64,000 nucleotides of DNA from Lota lota (Eukaryota; Chordata; Actinopteri; Gadiformes; Lotidae): assembly GCA_026745465.1 (NCBI GenBank), contig JACYXH010000433.1, positions 1-64,000 on the forward strand. The letters run 5' to 3'. Of this stretch, positions 26,019 through 35,713 are shown piece after piece; within the stretch, counting starts at the first letter, position 1; each line of letters opens with the position of its first letter. Made by a program: the position numbers and the translations under genes. The notes under the pieces were generated by a model. It saw only the letters and a list, made by a program, of their open reading frames with translations, ran no database searches and had not been told where the DNA came from.

Positions 26019-26695
26019 GTGAAGAGACGTGTTGCTCCTGTTGCACCACTGATGCAGGTCGTGGCCGGTGGAGCAGGTCACAAAGCTACGCTACCGACGC
26101 AACGATTTCGTGCTCAATGTAGCTCCCCTGCTACACTGGGCACGCAAGCGTCGCGTAGCCTTGCGTCACGCCGTAAGGAAACGCTCCACACTAATAAAAG
26201 AGAGCTGCTACACTGAGCCCGTCTGACGCGCAGCAGAATAAGCAGCTGCTTGTGGGAGTTTTCCCAGGTGTCGATGGAAGTCCTTAAAAACAGGAAATGA
26301 AATTCACCACGAGTCCGTATGGTCCTCCAGTGCTCACTGAATGTCGATTGTCCAATCACATAGCCAAACTCATGGCGCTCATTTGCATAAGGTAATTTGC
26401 ATGTTGAACATCAAAGTACTCAATGGGTCATTTGCATAAGCATTCCCACAATCCCCTGCTCCACGCGTCCAGCACGCGTCAAGCACGCGTCAAGCACGCG
26501 TCCAATTCAAAGGGAACGGGAGGCGAGTGCCACACTCGAGGCCACGCATTTGGTGGGGCCGGGTCGTGAAGCTGAATTTATACTTCTGCGGACCCCACGA
26601 TGAGGCCCCCAGACTCTTATCAGTTATGGCTTTATAGGAAAATAGGAGTATGGCGAGGAGCAGCATCTGACAAACCCTCTTTCAAAAGTTATATG
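26019..26695 (+). repeat. E-type upstream module M (copy 1)
   Basis: A block of about 0.67 kb starting gtgttgctcctgttgcacca and running through GC-rich acgcgtc repeats to the 125-bp module at 26573-26695. It recurs at 47382-48060 (-) and 60770-61446 (+), always between a Q-type 5' fragment and an E-type first exon. The stretch gctgaatttatacttctgcg resembles the ends of non-autonomous fish DNA transposons, but no terminal repeats or target duplications could be fixed. No gene is supported. Confidence 0.6.
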
Positions 26696-26977
26696 GTTTT
26701 TCCTGAAAGTATATTAATCTTGGGTATATTATTTGATATTGATCTGTGTGCCAAATGAGCCTAGTAGCTTATAGACTACACAGTATATTTTAGTGATGAG
26801 GAACCAATTAAATGTTAGGCCTTGATTAAAATTTATATGAAAATGGCACAGTAGTCTATAGGGCATCACACAAGTCAAAAACAGGAAGTTTGATCATAGT
26901 AAATGATCATCTTCTTCTGACTCAGCCTGAAGAACGCCTCAGTCTGTGAGGAGAGAGCTGAGTGAACGTTATCGGCC
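26696..26977 (+). promoter_or_regulatory. E1 promoter region with ETS/PU.1-like site
   Basis: The 280 bases before the E1 start codon are conserved with those at 61447-61728 and, inverted, at 47100-47381. The shared parts include aaaacaggaagtttgatcat (ETS-type core GGAAGT, about 90 bases before the ATG) and a TATA-like stretch (tttatatgaaaa, near 26830). The promoter role is inferred from conservation and position. Confidence 0.5.
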
Positions 26978-27100
26978 ATGGCGCATCGCTCAGATGAGAT
27001 TGAGATGCACGTCGAGACCAGAAAATATCAGTCATATTCAGGGAACAAAACTGAAGAGATTGTGCCAGATTGTACCGCAAACTCAAGTATGTACTCTCTC

Positions 27101-27163
<63 letters not shown>

Positions 27164-30100
27164 TGAACAATTGTTAATTGAACAATTGAAAGATTTTTCT
27201 CAATAGTTATTCCACTCTATTTGTTTTTTCATTTATTAATTGAATATGAACTAGCCTGTGTGTGTTTCACTGCAGAAAGACACCTGCACCTGGCTTATCT
27301 CAGCATCGGCCTGCTTTGTGTCCTCCAAGCTCTTCTCAACATCACTCTGAGGGTCAGCTTCCCAAATCAGACACGTAAGTCAGGTTGATGGGTTTTTAAT
27401 GTCAGAGCATACAATGACGCAAATACAATGAAAAACATAGGAACTTATACTTTAGTTGTAGTTATAGAAGGGGTTGATGAACCAATAGGGGATCCCCAAT
27501 TGACCTATCATTTGGTTAAAATTGAAAATGTAATTGTATTAATGAAGTCAGTTCAACAGCATTTGTAATAAGCACTCAACTCAAACCGCATTGTGTATTG
27601 CAGTTGATGTTAATCATTGGTCATTCCAACAATGTTTTGCGTCTATCTCTTTGGTTTGATTTCAGTGTTTTGCTATTGTTTGTCATTCTGTCACATCATT
27701 GGTCATAATCATTTTCTGACTTCTTATTTCACAGTGACCGGGCAAATTGACGAACTGCAGAGCGCTTTAGACAACATAGTGGAAGAGAGGAATCACTTGC
27801 AGAGCGCTTTAGACAACAAGGTGGAAGAGAGGAATCGCTTGCAGAGCGCTTTAGACAACAAGGTGGAAGAGAGGAATCACTTGCAGAGCGCTTTAGACAA
27901 CCAGGTGGAAGAGAGGAATCGCTTGCAGAGCGCTTTAGACAACATAGTGGAAGAGAGGAATCGCTTGCAGACTGCTTTCAACACATCACTGAAGCAGCAG
28001 GATGCTTTACTAAAGACCCTGAATGGTGAAGGTATAACCATCGCTCATTTGTTCATTTTGTCATCACTTGAGGTGTTGTATGTTTCGTTTTTATCTTTTT
28101 TTATGTTTTTGTTTTGTTTTTTTATTGCAGGAAACCTCTGCATGTGCTGGCAAAACAACATCTGCAGTTGCTATTACAAGTCCCATTCCAAGAAGAACTG
28201 GATTGATAGCAGGAATGACTGCAGGGAGAGAGGATCTGATCTCATTGTCATAAACAGCAAGGAGGAGCAGGTAGTGTGCTAGTGTGCTTTTTACATACAC
28301 GCTTTCATACCAAGTACCAAGATCAGCCAAGCAAGATTTCTACCATTGGTTGAGAAATGGACCAAAGGTGGTTGACATTGGATGGCTGCAATCTTACAAC
28401 ATGAGTTTGAAGTGTCATTTCTATTTAGCCAGATTTATTTAAATATAACAAAAAACAAATAGGGATGGCCAGCGGTATGGTGGACCATCGTTATTTTATT
28501 TACTGAAACTGTTTTACTTGTTATGCTACCGTTATGTCTGTCTATGATGGCACCCATTGCACTCCTAACCGTCCCTCGAAGGAGGGAAAAACCTCCTCAA
28601 GTATCAAGGAAGAAACCTCTGTTCCTTCTCGAGGTTTCTTCCTTGATTATTATGGGAGTTTTTTCTTGCCCTATGGGGGCTTAGGGTCGGGGGGTTGTAT
28701 AATAGAACCCTATGAAACACTTTGAGACCCACTGCCATTAAGGGATGTACAAATAAAACTGACTTGTACTAATGAGAACAGAATACAGAGCCATCATTTC
28801 CAATCGAGTACCACATTTTGTAGTTTTTTTAACTATACATTAGAATGTATGCATCATAATTTAAAGGAATCTTAAGCCCCTTTCTCACATACTGTCTATC
28901 CCAGAAATGTTCTGAAACATTTCTTGCATGGGGTCATGTGTGAATGTGAACGGGTTGATATTCCAGTCAATCTGCAGGGCCAAGTTCCCTGCTCAAGGCC
29001 TAGTAACGTTTCTGGATCACTGCCTGTATGGCTGTGTTGAGGATTAAAGCAGTAACTTTTCTGGCAGAGGCACGTAAAGGGTTGCGTCCATTTGATTTAA
29101 GACTATCACGTGGAGAGAGCAAACCAATCACAAGACTCCGCTGATTACGTATTTGAATCCACAACTGTTTATCTTAACGTCCCAATGCTTTTAGGCAGAT
29201 TTTGATAACTATCAATAATGCATTTTTTGTTTGCAAACAAGCTCCTTTTTTCAAGAATGGCTGGAAACTAGATACTAGATAGATTCCAAAATAAGTCTGC
29301 TCCTCTCAGTCCTCCATTTCTTTGGTTGTTGGCATCCATAAATGTCGCATTATCGCCATCTGTTGGTCTATTCTGGCATTGCTATGCCTTGTGTGAAAGG
29401 GCACAAGACAGTAATGTTAAAGAATGTAGCAGCATGTGTGAATAGTGAAAATCACTAGCGGAGCCAGAAAGGGTTATTCCAGTAATTTATCAGGAACAGA
29501 GTGTCATAAGAGGTCTAAAATGTATTGGATGATAAAACGATGATCCACTATTATCTACCTATAATCTCAATCTATTGTTTCCATTGCAGTAATTTCTTGA
29601 CAGATCTTGTGTATATTCATATCCCTTTCATTGCTGTTCCAGGATTTTGTCCCTGTGGGCTTTTGGCTTGGTTTAACCGATGCAGAAGTAGAAGGGACCT
29701 GGAAGTGGGTGGATGGAACTCCCCTGACTACAGCGTAAGACTTTGGCCTGTTTGAACACACCAGATGACTCGGTGCAGTCCATTTCAAGAACTGCACTAC
29801 TGTGATTTTAAAAACTGCTATGAATGTTCTTAGTATTCATCATCAGCAAACCATTATCTAGTGCCAAGTACAAACTTAAGTCAATGTGAAAATATGAAAT
29901 GAGGGAAAGATAAATTCTCTAAAGTATCTGAGAATGTGTTCCAAATCATGGGAGTAAGGCAGCCCTATTAATCTATTCCTGAGTAGAACATCCACCCAGG
30001 ACCAGCCCACATGCTTTTTGGTGGTCCTGAATGGTTTAGATGCAGCATTAACATGTAACATACAACACTGCTCGAAAAACCACATATTCATTATATATTC

Positions 30101-30319
30101 CTTTCAATCATGTCTAAACCAAAAACGAAAACTAAAATCCATTAAATACAAATTATTTTCAGGTACTGGAGGCCTTCTGAACCAAATAATAAAGGGATGG
30201 CTCCAAATACAGAGGAAGATTGTGTTGTACTTCAGAGTACGGATGGATGGAACGATGTACCTTGCCTTAATAATCGTTACTGGATCTGTGAGAAAAAACT
30301 TGATGTCAACATTGTCTGA
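26978..30319 (+). CDS. C-type lectin receptor E1 (CD209/ASGR-like), complete, EPN type
   Basis: This predicted type II lectin of 297 residues has exons 26978-27086, 27276-27374, 27735-28031, 28131-28270, 29643-29734 and 30163-30319. The splice sites are GT-AG and the phases 1,1,1,0,2 give one open frame. The tail starts MAHRSDEIEMHVETRKYQSY. The membrane exon has YLSIGLLCVLQALLNITL. The neck has six 14-residue repeats, two heptads each (LQSALDNKVEERN), then NTS. The CTLD shows NWIDSRNDCRERG, FWLGLTDAEVEGTWKW, RPSEPNNKG, TEEDCV, GWNDVPC and NRYWICEKK. EPN, the downstream Glu and WND form a full mannose/GlcNAc-type calcium site. The neck exon lacks the first of two acceptors used by its relatives (cttctt instead of cttcag) and should use ttcacag nine bases on, in frame. 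ATG context is gccATGG. Confidence 0.88.
27103..27162. repeat. (TCTG)n microsatellite in E1 intron 1
   Basis: About fifteen TCTG units lie directly after the exon 1 donor region. The same position in E2 (about 61855) has only a couple of units, so this expansion is specific to this copy. Confidence 0.9.
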
Positions 30320-30669
30320 TGTACATGACTAATAAATGTTTATTGTAAGGTGTTTTGGTGTAGGCCTTACTATATGTTTAACGTCAAAGCACACAATGGG
30401 CCTCATGCAGGAACATTTGCATATTGTCCTCTTAAAGGGGTCATATTAAGCTTTTGGGGATTTCCTTTTCCTTTAGTGTGTTGTAGCGTTTATTTGTCCT
30501 GTAAAAGGTCTGTTAAGTTACAAAGCTCAAAGTCCACGCCAAAGGGAGATACTCTCTCCCACAGAAAAGCCCTCTCCTGAAACGCCTGAAACAGCTCGTT
30601 TGCAGTCAGCCTTTACTTCTGACACTTGGTGACCTCACCAACAAACACATTTGCATGAGCCCTGCCCTT
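30320..30669 (+). other. 3' flank of E1
   Basis: AATAAATG at about 30331 is a possible polyadenylation signal 10-15 bases after the stop. The flank continues as in the other copies (caaagctcaaagtccacgcc). A deletion shared with the Q3 flank joins cccttcaccact directly to ccctcggatttgg and removes the 125-bp module and the foldback terminus. Confidence 0.6.
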
Positions 30670-31204
30670 CACCACTCCCTCGGATTTGGTTTGTTCTACA
30701 CAGCAGGCCACATTCAGACACACATCTTCTTCTCGTGTGCTATAGTCTAATAGAGCTGCAGCATGACATAAAGCAACTCCAACTGTTGTTTTTCAATGGT
30801 GTCTGTAAATTCAACTGAGAGAGTATATCACAGTGGTTTTAATGAATATGTTGTAAAATTGAGATATTTGTCTTCATTGTTACTAACAAAATATGGTTAT
30901 TTTTTAACATATTGTTTTGAAAATATTTTTGAATTTTGTGAATGATGATGATATTTGAATGTTTGTTAAAAATAAACTAAGCTCTGACTGAAACACCGTG
31001 TGTGCCTCATCTTAAATGTATCTAATATTCAAGCATTAGGCCTGTGTAGTACCAGTAATATTTGCAAACTGAGCCTCTTGACAAATGTTGATTTTTTAAT
31101 GGTGGCACACTCTGGCCGACACTATCTGTTGCAAGAGACAGTTTAAAAAAAACAACGTACAGGCCCATTGACTACTAGCAAGGTAAGGGAATAGTTGTCA
31201 AATT
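30670..31204. repeat. Foldback left-arm fragment
   Basis: This matches the inner part of the FB1 left arm (about 11900-12420), including gagagtatatcac and ggtggcacactctgg. It stops at about 31204, where proline-rich exon sequence begins. No gene is seen. Confidence 0.75.
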
Positions 31205-31645
31205 TTGGTGTTGGAACGGGGCCCGGGGGGGGATGCATGGGGCCCTGGGGCCTGTAGTGGTGAGGTGCTGCTCCGCGGGGCCTCGGAGGGAAGGCCCTGT
31301 AGTTTGGCCCTGGTGGCTGCTGGTCCTGCGTCGTAGCGGCCGCGCGGTGGGCCTGGTTGCCGTTATCTGGAGGCAGGGCCAATCACATGCATTAGTCCTT
31401 TACTACGCAAGGGATAACCCATGACGGGCCGTCCCGTTACTGGAAAGGGTACGACAGGGGTGGTAAGCAAGCGCAGTTTCAGCTCATCTGCCCAGTGGTG
31501 CATTATTTGGTGGTTTATTCCTTACATAATGCAGACCCTTGGAATGTTATTTACCAATCATATAGAAGAATTGAACTCGGGTATAAAATATAAGAAACGA
31601 TGGATGCAAAATAGAAGATGTTTTACAATTGTGATGGTAGGGTAA
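31205..31645 (-). pseudogene. Proline-rich exon, reverse-strand partial copy
   Basis: The minus strand reads MALPPDNGNQAHRAAATTQD then QQPPGPNYRAFPPRP and HHYRPQGPMHPP, as in the exon at 59155-59580. It is cut after about 60 residues by foldback sequence. The upstream flank up to 31645 (tatcccttgcgtagtaaagg, ttacaattgtgat on that strand) also matches 58925-59170. The parent gene is not recognised. Confidence 0.65.
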
Positions 31646-32533
31646 CAGAACGAAGGACCCAAACGCTCAACACAAGAGACGGAGATGGAGGAAGGTTCAA
31701 GGGGATTTATTAAAGGATAACAGACAGGGGCTGGGCTGGGTCGGCGGCAGGCGGTTCATCAGTCACAGGGGCTAGACGACAGGCGGGTGGTCGGGCAGGC
31801 GTAGGTTCGGCAACAGGCACGGGAATCTGGAGGTGAGCTGGACACAGGGAGAGGGGGAGTCAGGGACACGCAAGGAGAGAATAACGGGTCAAAGTTTGCG
31901 GGTGTCACATCCTCTCCCGTTTCCGTCCAATTCCGCCATCTAGTGGCACCCAGCCTCCATTACACCTCGTGCTCACTCTGATTTCCAACACCTGCACTCT
32001 ATTACCAATCACCCACCACAGTACTTAAGCACTGGCTTTTCACACAGCCAGTGCTAGTTCGTAGTTTACCTTACGCTCTGTAATTTCGTCCCCGCTTTTT
32101 AGACTCTGTGTTCCCGTTCCCGTTCCTAGTCCCTGCTTGCCTGCCTACCGTTAACGACCTCTCGCCTGCCTGACCACCCGCCTGCCTACGTCCCTCTGCC
32201 TGCTTGCTACCCGCCTACCGTCAACGAACCCCTGCCTGCCTGACTACCCGCCTGCCTAGCCCTTGCCTGTGACTTAAATAAATCCCTTTTGACCCCGTTC
32301 CCTTCTCAGTCGTGTGTCGTGCATTTGGGTCCTAAGTTCGCAATTCCATAACAGCGGGACCGAAGATACTACCGGCTGGAGAATAACAACGAACTGGCGC
32401 CGGCTGTTAGGAAATGCAGTGAAGAAATAGGGTGCGTAGATTGATGATGGTCGACAGGTGTGAAAGCAGGAAGGCACACGAGGAAGTGGCAGCCGGAGCC
32501 CGCTAGGTGGTGGCAGTGGACGCGGTGACATAA
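31646..32533 (-). mobile_element. Antisense LTR fossil, itself hit by a solo LTR
   Basis: Outside the nested solo LTR, the two halves (31646-31902 and 32354-32533) read on the minus strand as one fish LTR. They run from near tgtcaccgcgtccactgcca to gggtcctt followed by cgttctgttacc, with a polyadenylation-like ttaataaatcccc stretch. It is broken and has no coding sequence. The edges are approximate. Confidence 0.5.
31903..32353 (+). mobile_element. Solo LTR, 451 bp, with 5-bp target duplication GCGGG
   Basis: The element starts TGTCACATCCTC and ends CGCAATTCCATAACA (TG...CA). It is flanked by GCGGG at 31898-31902 and 32354-32358. Inside are a TATA-like tacttaagca at the promoter position, CCTGCC-rich repeats, and aataaatccctttt as polyadenylation signal. 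With no internal region it is a solo LTR left by recombination, Gypsy- or ERV-like by its 5-bp duplication. It sits inside the older antisense LTR. Confidence 0.8.
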
Positions 32534-33394
32534 TTATATTGAATCAATACCAAATGTTAACCAGATGATGTCAGTGAGCTGTGTCACTGATGCGGAGAGG
32601 GAGAAGGAGGGTCTCAAGACAAACATGTTACCACTGACTGGGGAAGTTATTTGTTGAAAAACAACACCATTGTTTTCTAGTTTTGCTCATTTAGAGCTCA
32701 TTCAGTCTATTCTGAGTTCTTGGCTCAGGTTGTTGGCAGAAGGAGTGATGTAAACGAGTACCAGGGAGATCTCTCTAAATCCATGGGGAAATAGGGTCTG
32801 AATGTTAAACAGCAGCTGTACATGTAACATAGGATTCCGATATATTCATTAAATCATTTCTAGTTGACATGCACACAAACCTACCACGTGTCTTCGCATA
32901 ACTGTGTATGTAACAACAGTCTTGGTTTACATTAAATAGATGAATAATGTATTCAATGAACAAAAGACTAATAAACCATGGTGTTGTCCTTTAAATCAAC
33001 AATATCTTTATTCTGCTCTTTATGCCAACCTGTCTGGTACTGTAGAAGACACATATTTCACATAGATATTTACACAGAACTTTAGTCCCATTTAACATGA
33101 CCTCGGTTTAAGATAAGACGGATAGGATTGTACTTTATTCACCCCAAGGGAGATTGTTGTGTTTCAGATCCAGTGTGACCACTGTGTGAGGTGGTACCAC
33201 GAGGGTTGTGTTGGGAGACCAGACAGAGATCATCTCTACAGCTGTCCTGCATGCCCCCAGGCTCAATAGTCTTAAAAACCCTGTGTTAATGTTAATTAAA
33301 GAAAGGTCATACAATGGATGCGTAAAATGACCTGAAAACATTTGGTTGGGGTTTGACTCCTTTTCCTCACATTCCCAGTGGGGTCACAGAATAC
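32534..33394 (+). pseudogene. PHD-finger exon and flank, copy of 52552-53405
   Basis: The only coding part is the exon 33168-33269 after gtttcag. It reads IQCDHCVRWYHEGCVGRPD and then DHLYSCPACPQAQ and a stop. This is the second half of a PHD finger (Cys-x2-Cys, Trp-Tyr-His, Cys, then Cys-x2-Cys). The first half and all upstream exons of the parent gene are absent; 32534-33167 matches the intron before the same exon at 53185. It is an isolated exon and not a gene. Confidence 0.75.
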
Positions 33395-34356
33395 GACGGC
33401 CAGCTATCATGGATTGTGACCTATCGTGGATTGTTTCCTGTTGCGTGTGGACTCTGATGACCACAGACATGAATAATTATACCGGATGACAAATGAAAAA
33501 CCCAGGTTGCTGTCGGGTGCTTCGTCCCGAGGCCCGCCGTGCTTCCACTGATCTATAGGCTACTGCCGCTTCAGTGGCCACCATACTCAGGGCGCAATAC
33601 TGTCGGCTCTGCGCGGTCGTTGCGCTCTCGTTGTTACGCCATCCTCTGCCTTCACCTAGCTGCGCCGGCTGCCACTACACCATGTGCCTTTGTTTACATT
33701 CCCGTCACCAATTTCCCTCGTGCACTCCGTTCTACACTCCGGTCTCCAATCACCAATCAACGCACCCTACTTCTTCCCTGTTCAACAAGCAGCCGGCGCC
33801 AGTTCGTTGTCATCACTCCCAGAGTTCGTTACCTCGTTTCCGCGTACTTTATATACCTGCTACCTTGTCCTCGCCTGCCCCTAACCTGTTTCTTCCCTGT
33901 GCCCAGTTCTCCCCGGACCCGTTCCCGTTACCTGCCTCCCGAGCTCCTGACTGCCTTCCCGTGAATAACCCCTCGCCTGCCTGATGTCCCACCTGCCTTC
34001 GCCCACTGTCTGCTTGCCACCAGCCTGTTGATGAACCCTCGCCTGCCTGGCCACCCGCCTGCCTTGCCCCTGCCTGTGACCTTCAATAAATCCCTTTTAC
34101 CCTACTCCTGTCTCCGCCTAGTAGTGTCCAGCATTTGGGTTTTAAGTCCGTACTATAACACTCGTTCCACAGTGGACAGCGGGCTTCAGATCGCCCCAGC
34201 ACGACACCAAACGTAGGCAAAAGGACCTCGGACTTTGGAACAGAGGGACACCCGCATTCGCTGAGCAAACGCAAAGGAAAGGACTAAATAGACCAGGCAA
34301 AGAGAGGAAGGAACCACCTGTGGCATGTGGTTGCGATCGCACAAAATTGGTTCCGT
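33395..34356 (+). mobile_element. 962-bp insertion carrying an LTR, flanked by AATAC
   Basis: Compared with the duplicate at 53400 (cacagaatattgtactc, uninterrupted), this copy has 962 extra bases bounded by AATAC at 33390-33394 and 34357-34361. Within it, from about 33510 to 34160, is a fish LTR: a ctttatatacctgc promoter-like stretch, CCTGCC repeats, ttcaataaatcccttttacc, and end gtccgtactataaca. Open frames here are rich in P, S and L and are not counted as genes. It is a fossil with no recognisable protein. Confidence 0.65.
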
Positions 34357-35255
34357 AATACATTGTACTCTTAGGTCACTAAAATCACCCCCATCCCCTT
34401 GTTACTAAATGTGCTTTATAAATACATTTGATTTGATTAGCATTTTACAGACTCACACTATGGATGGGGCGTTTAGTACGGTCCACCACCGTTGCTTCTT
34501 TCCCCATAAGAAGCAACAATCAGTGTTTACTTACGTTGATTTACCTTTGAGCATTTCCTAAATAGGCTACTGTGTAAAAATGCTATTTAGAATTGACCAA
34601 CACCATTTATATATTCACGTTTGTATCAAGAAAGAAAGACCGGTCATCATCGTGCCACCACAGAGGCAAATCAACAGCTTTTCTTCAGCCCCTCAACGGG
34701 CTCTCCAACACGAACGCACCCATCCCGAGTGAGCCGTGGTGATACATTGTTTAGTTTGAAGCTTGTGCATGTTGCAGAAAATGTGCAACAGCGACCCCTG
34801 GGGTCTCACTTTATGGTGGGTCACAGAATACGGTGTAACACCGGCCTGTGAGATGCTGTGGACCACTGAGGCTGAATTTATACTTCTGCGGACCCCACGA
34901 TGAGGCCCAAGGACTCTTATCAGCTATGTTTTTATAGGAAAATAGGAGTATGGCGAGGAGCAGCATCTGACAAACCCTCGTTCAAAAGTGATATGCAGTG
35001 GTGTAGTGCAGGGTATACGCAGGTAACGCAGTTATGAACCATAACAAAGATAACTTTTGTATAGATGTGTATTCATCACAATGGGGCAAGAGAAAAGTGA
35101 CCTTAACAGTTCCTAAATGTTATCTTCTATGAAATGGTTTTCTTCCTCTTTGGAAACTTCCCGTCTGCGGTTTTGTGTTCCCTTTAAAATAACGTAAACG
35201 TTCAAACGTGTTGAATCATTTTGAGTGAAGCCAAGGTGTTCACTCATTAACTAAT
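34357..35255 (+). promoter_or_regulatory. Upstream region of Q3
   Basis: Non-coding flank shared with 53405-54299. It contains the 125-bp module (34873-34995), a CAGTGGTGTAGTGCAGGGTA foldback end (34996), and ggttttcttcctctttggaa (about 35137). The reverse complement of that last stretch, CCAAAGAGGAAGAAAACC, is the PU.1-like site. The 34440-34850 part (tatggatggggcgtttagta onward) is unrecognised and also present at 53500-53890. No gene is supported. Confidence 0.5.
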
Positions 35256-35661
35256 ATGCAGATGGAAGAGGACCTCCATAGCAAGGGGAGGAAGGTGAGG
35301 ACTCCCCAGGCAGGGACATCGCAGGAAACGGGGAATAGTTGGAGTGAGAGGGAGGAGAGGGTTGTAGACATATCTTATGGCATCGATGCCCACGTCACCG
35401 GACCCACAGCCCAGCATCATGAGCCCACGGCGCAAAGCACCAAGACAAGCGAGACACACACAGGTGACAGCCGCACACATGGTGTACATCTACAACGTAA
35501 ACTTCTAGTATCTTCAAATGTTATGTGATGTGTGTTATGTTATGTTATATTTCCGTGGCAAATAACTTTATGATGCTAATGGGCCATATAATGTTATCAG
35601 ACTCTTTTAAAATTGTCTACCTGCCTGAATTAGAACTTAATTTGTTGTAACCTCAATTAAA

Positions 35662-35713
<52 letters not shown>

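Noticed and set aside
33539-33984. 136-141-residue frames in the LTR-bearing insertion
   Set aside because: They overlap in different frames over CCTGCC-type repeats and match the antisense LTR at 19051-19513, so they are LTR sequence.
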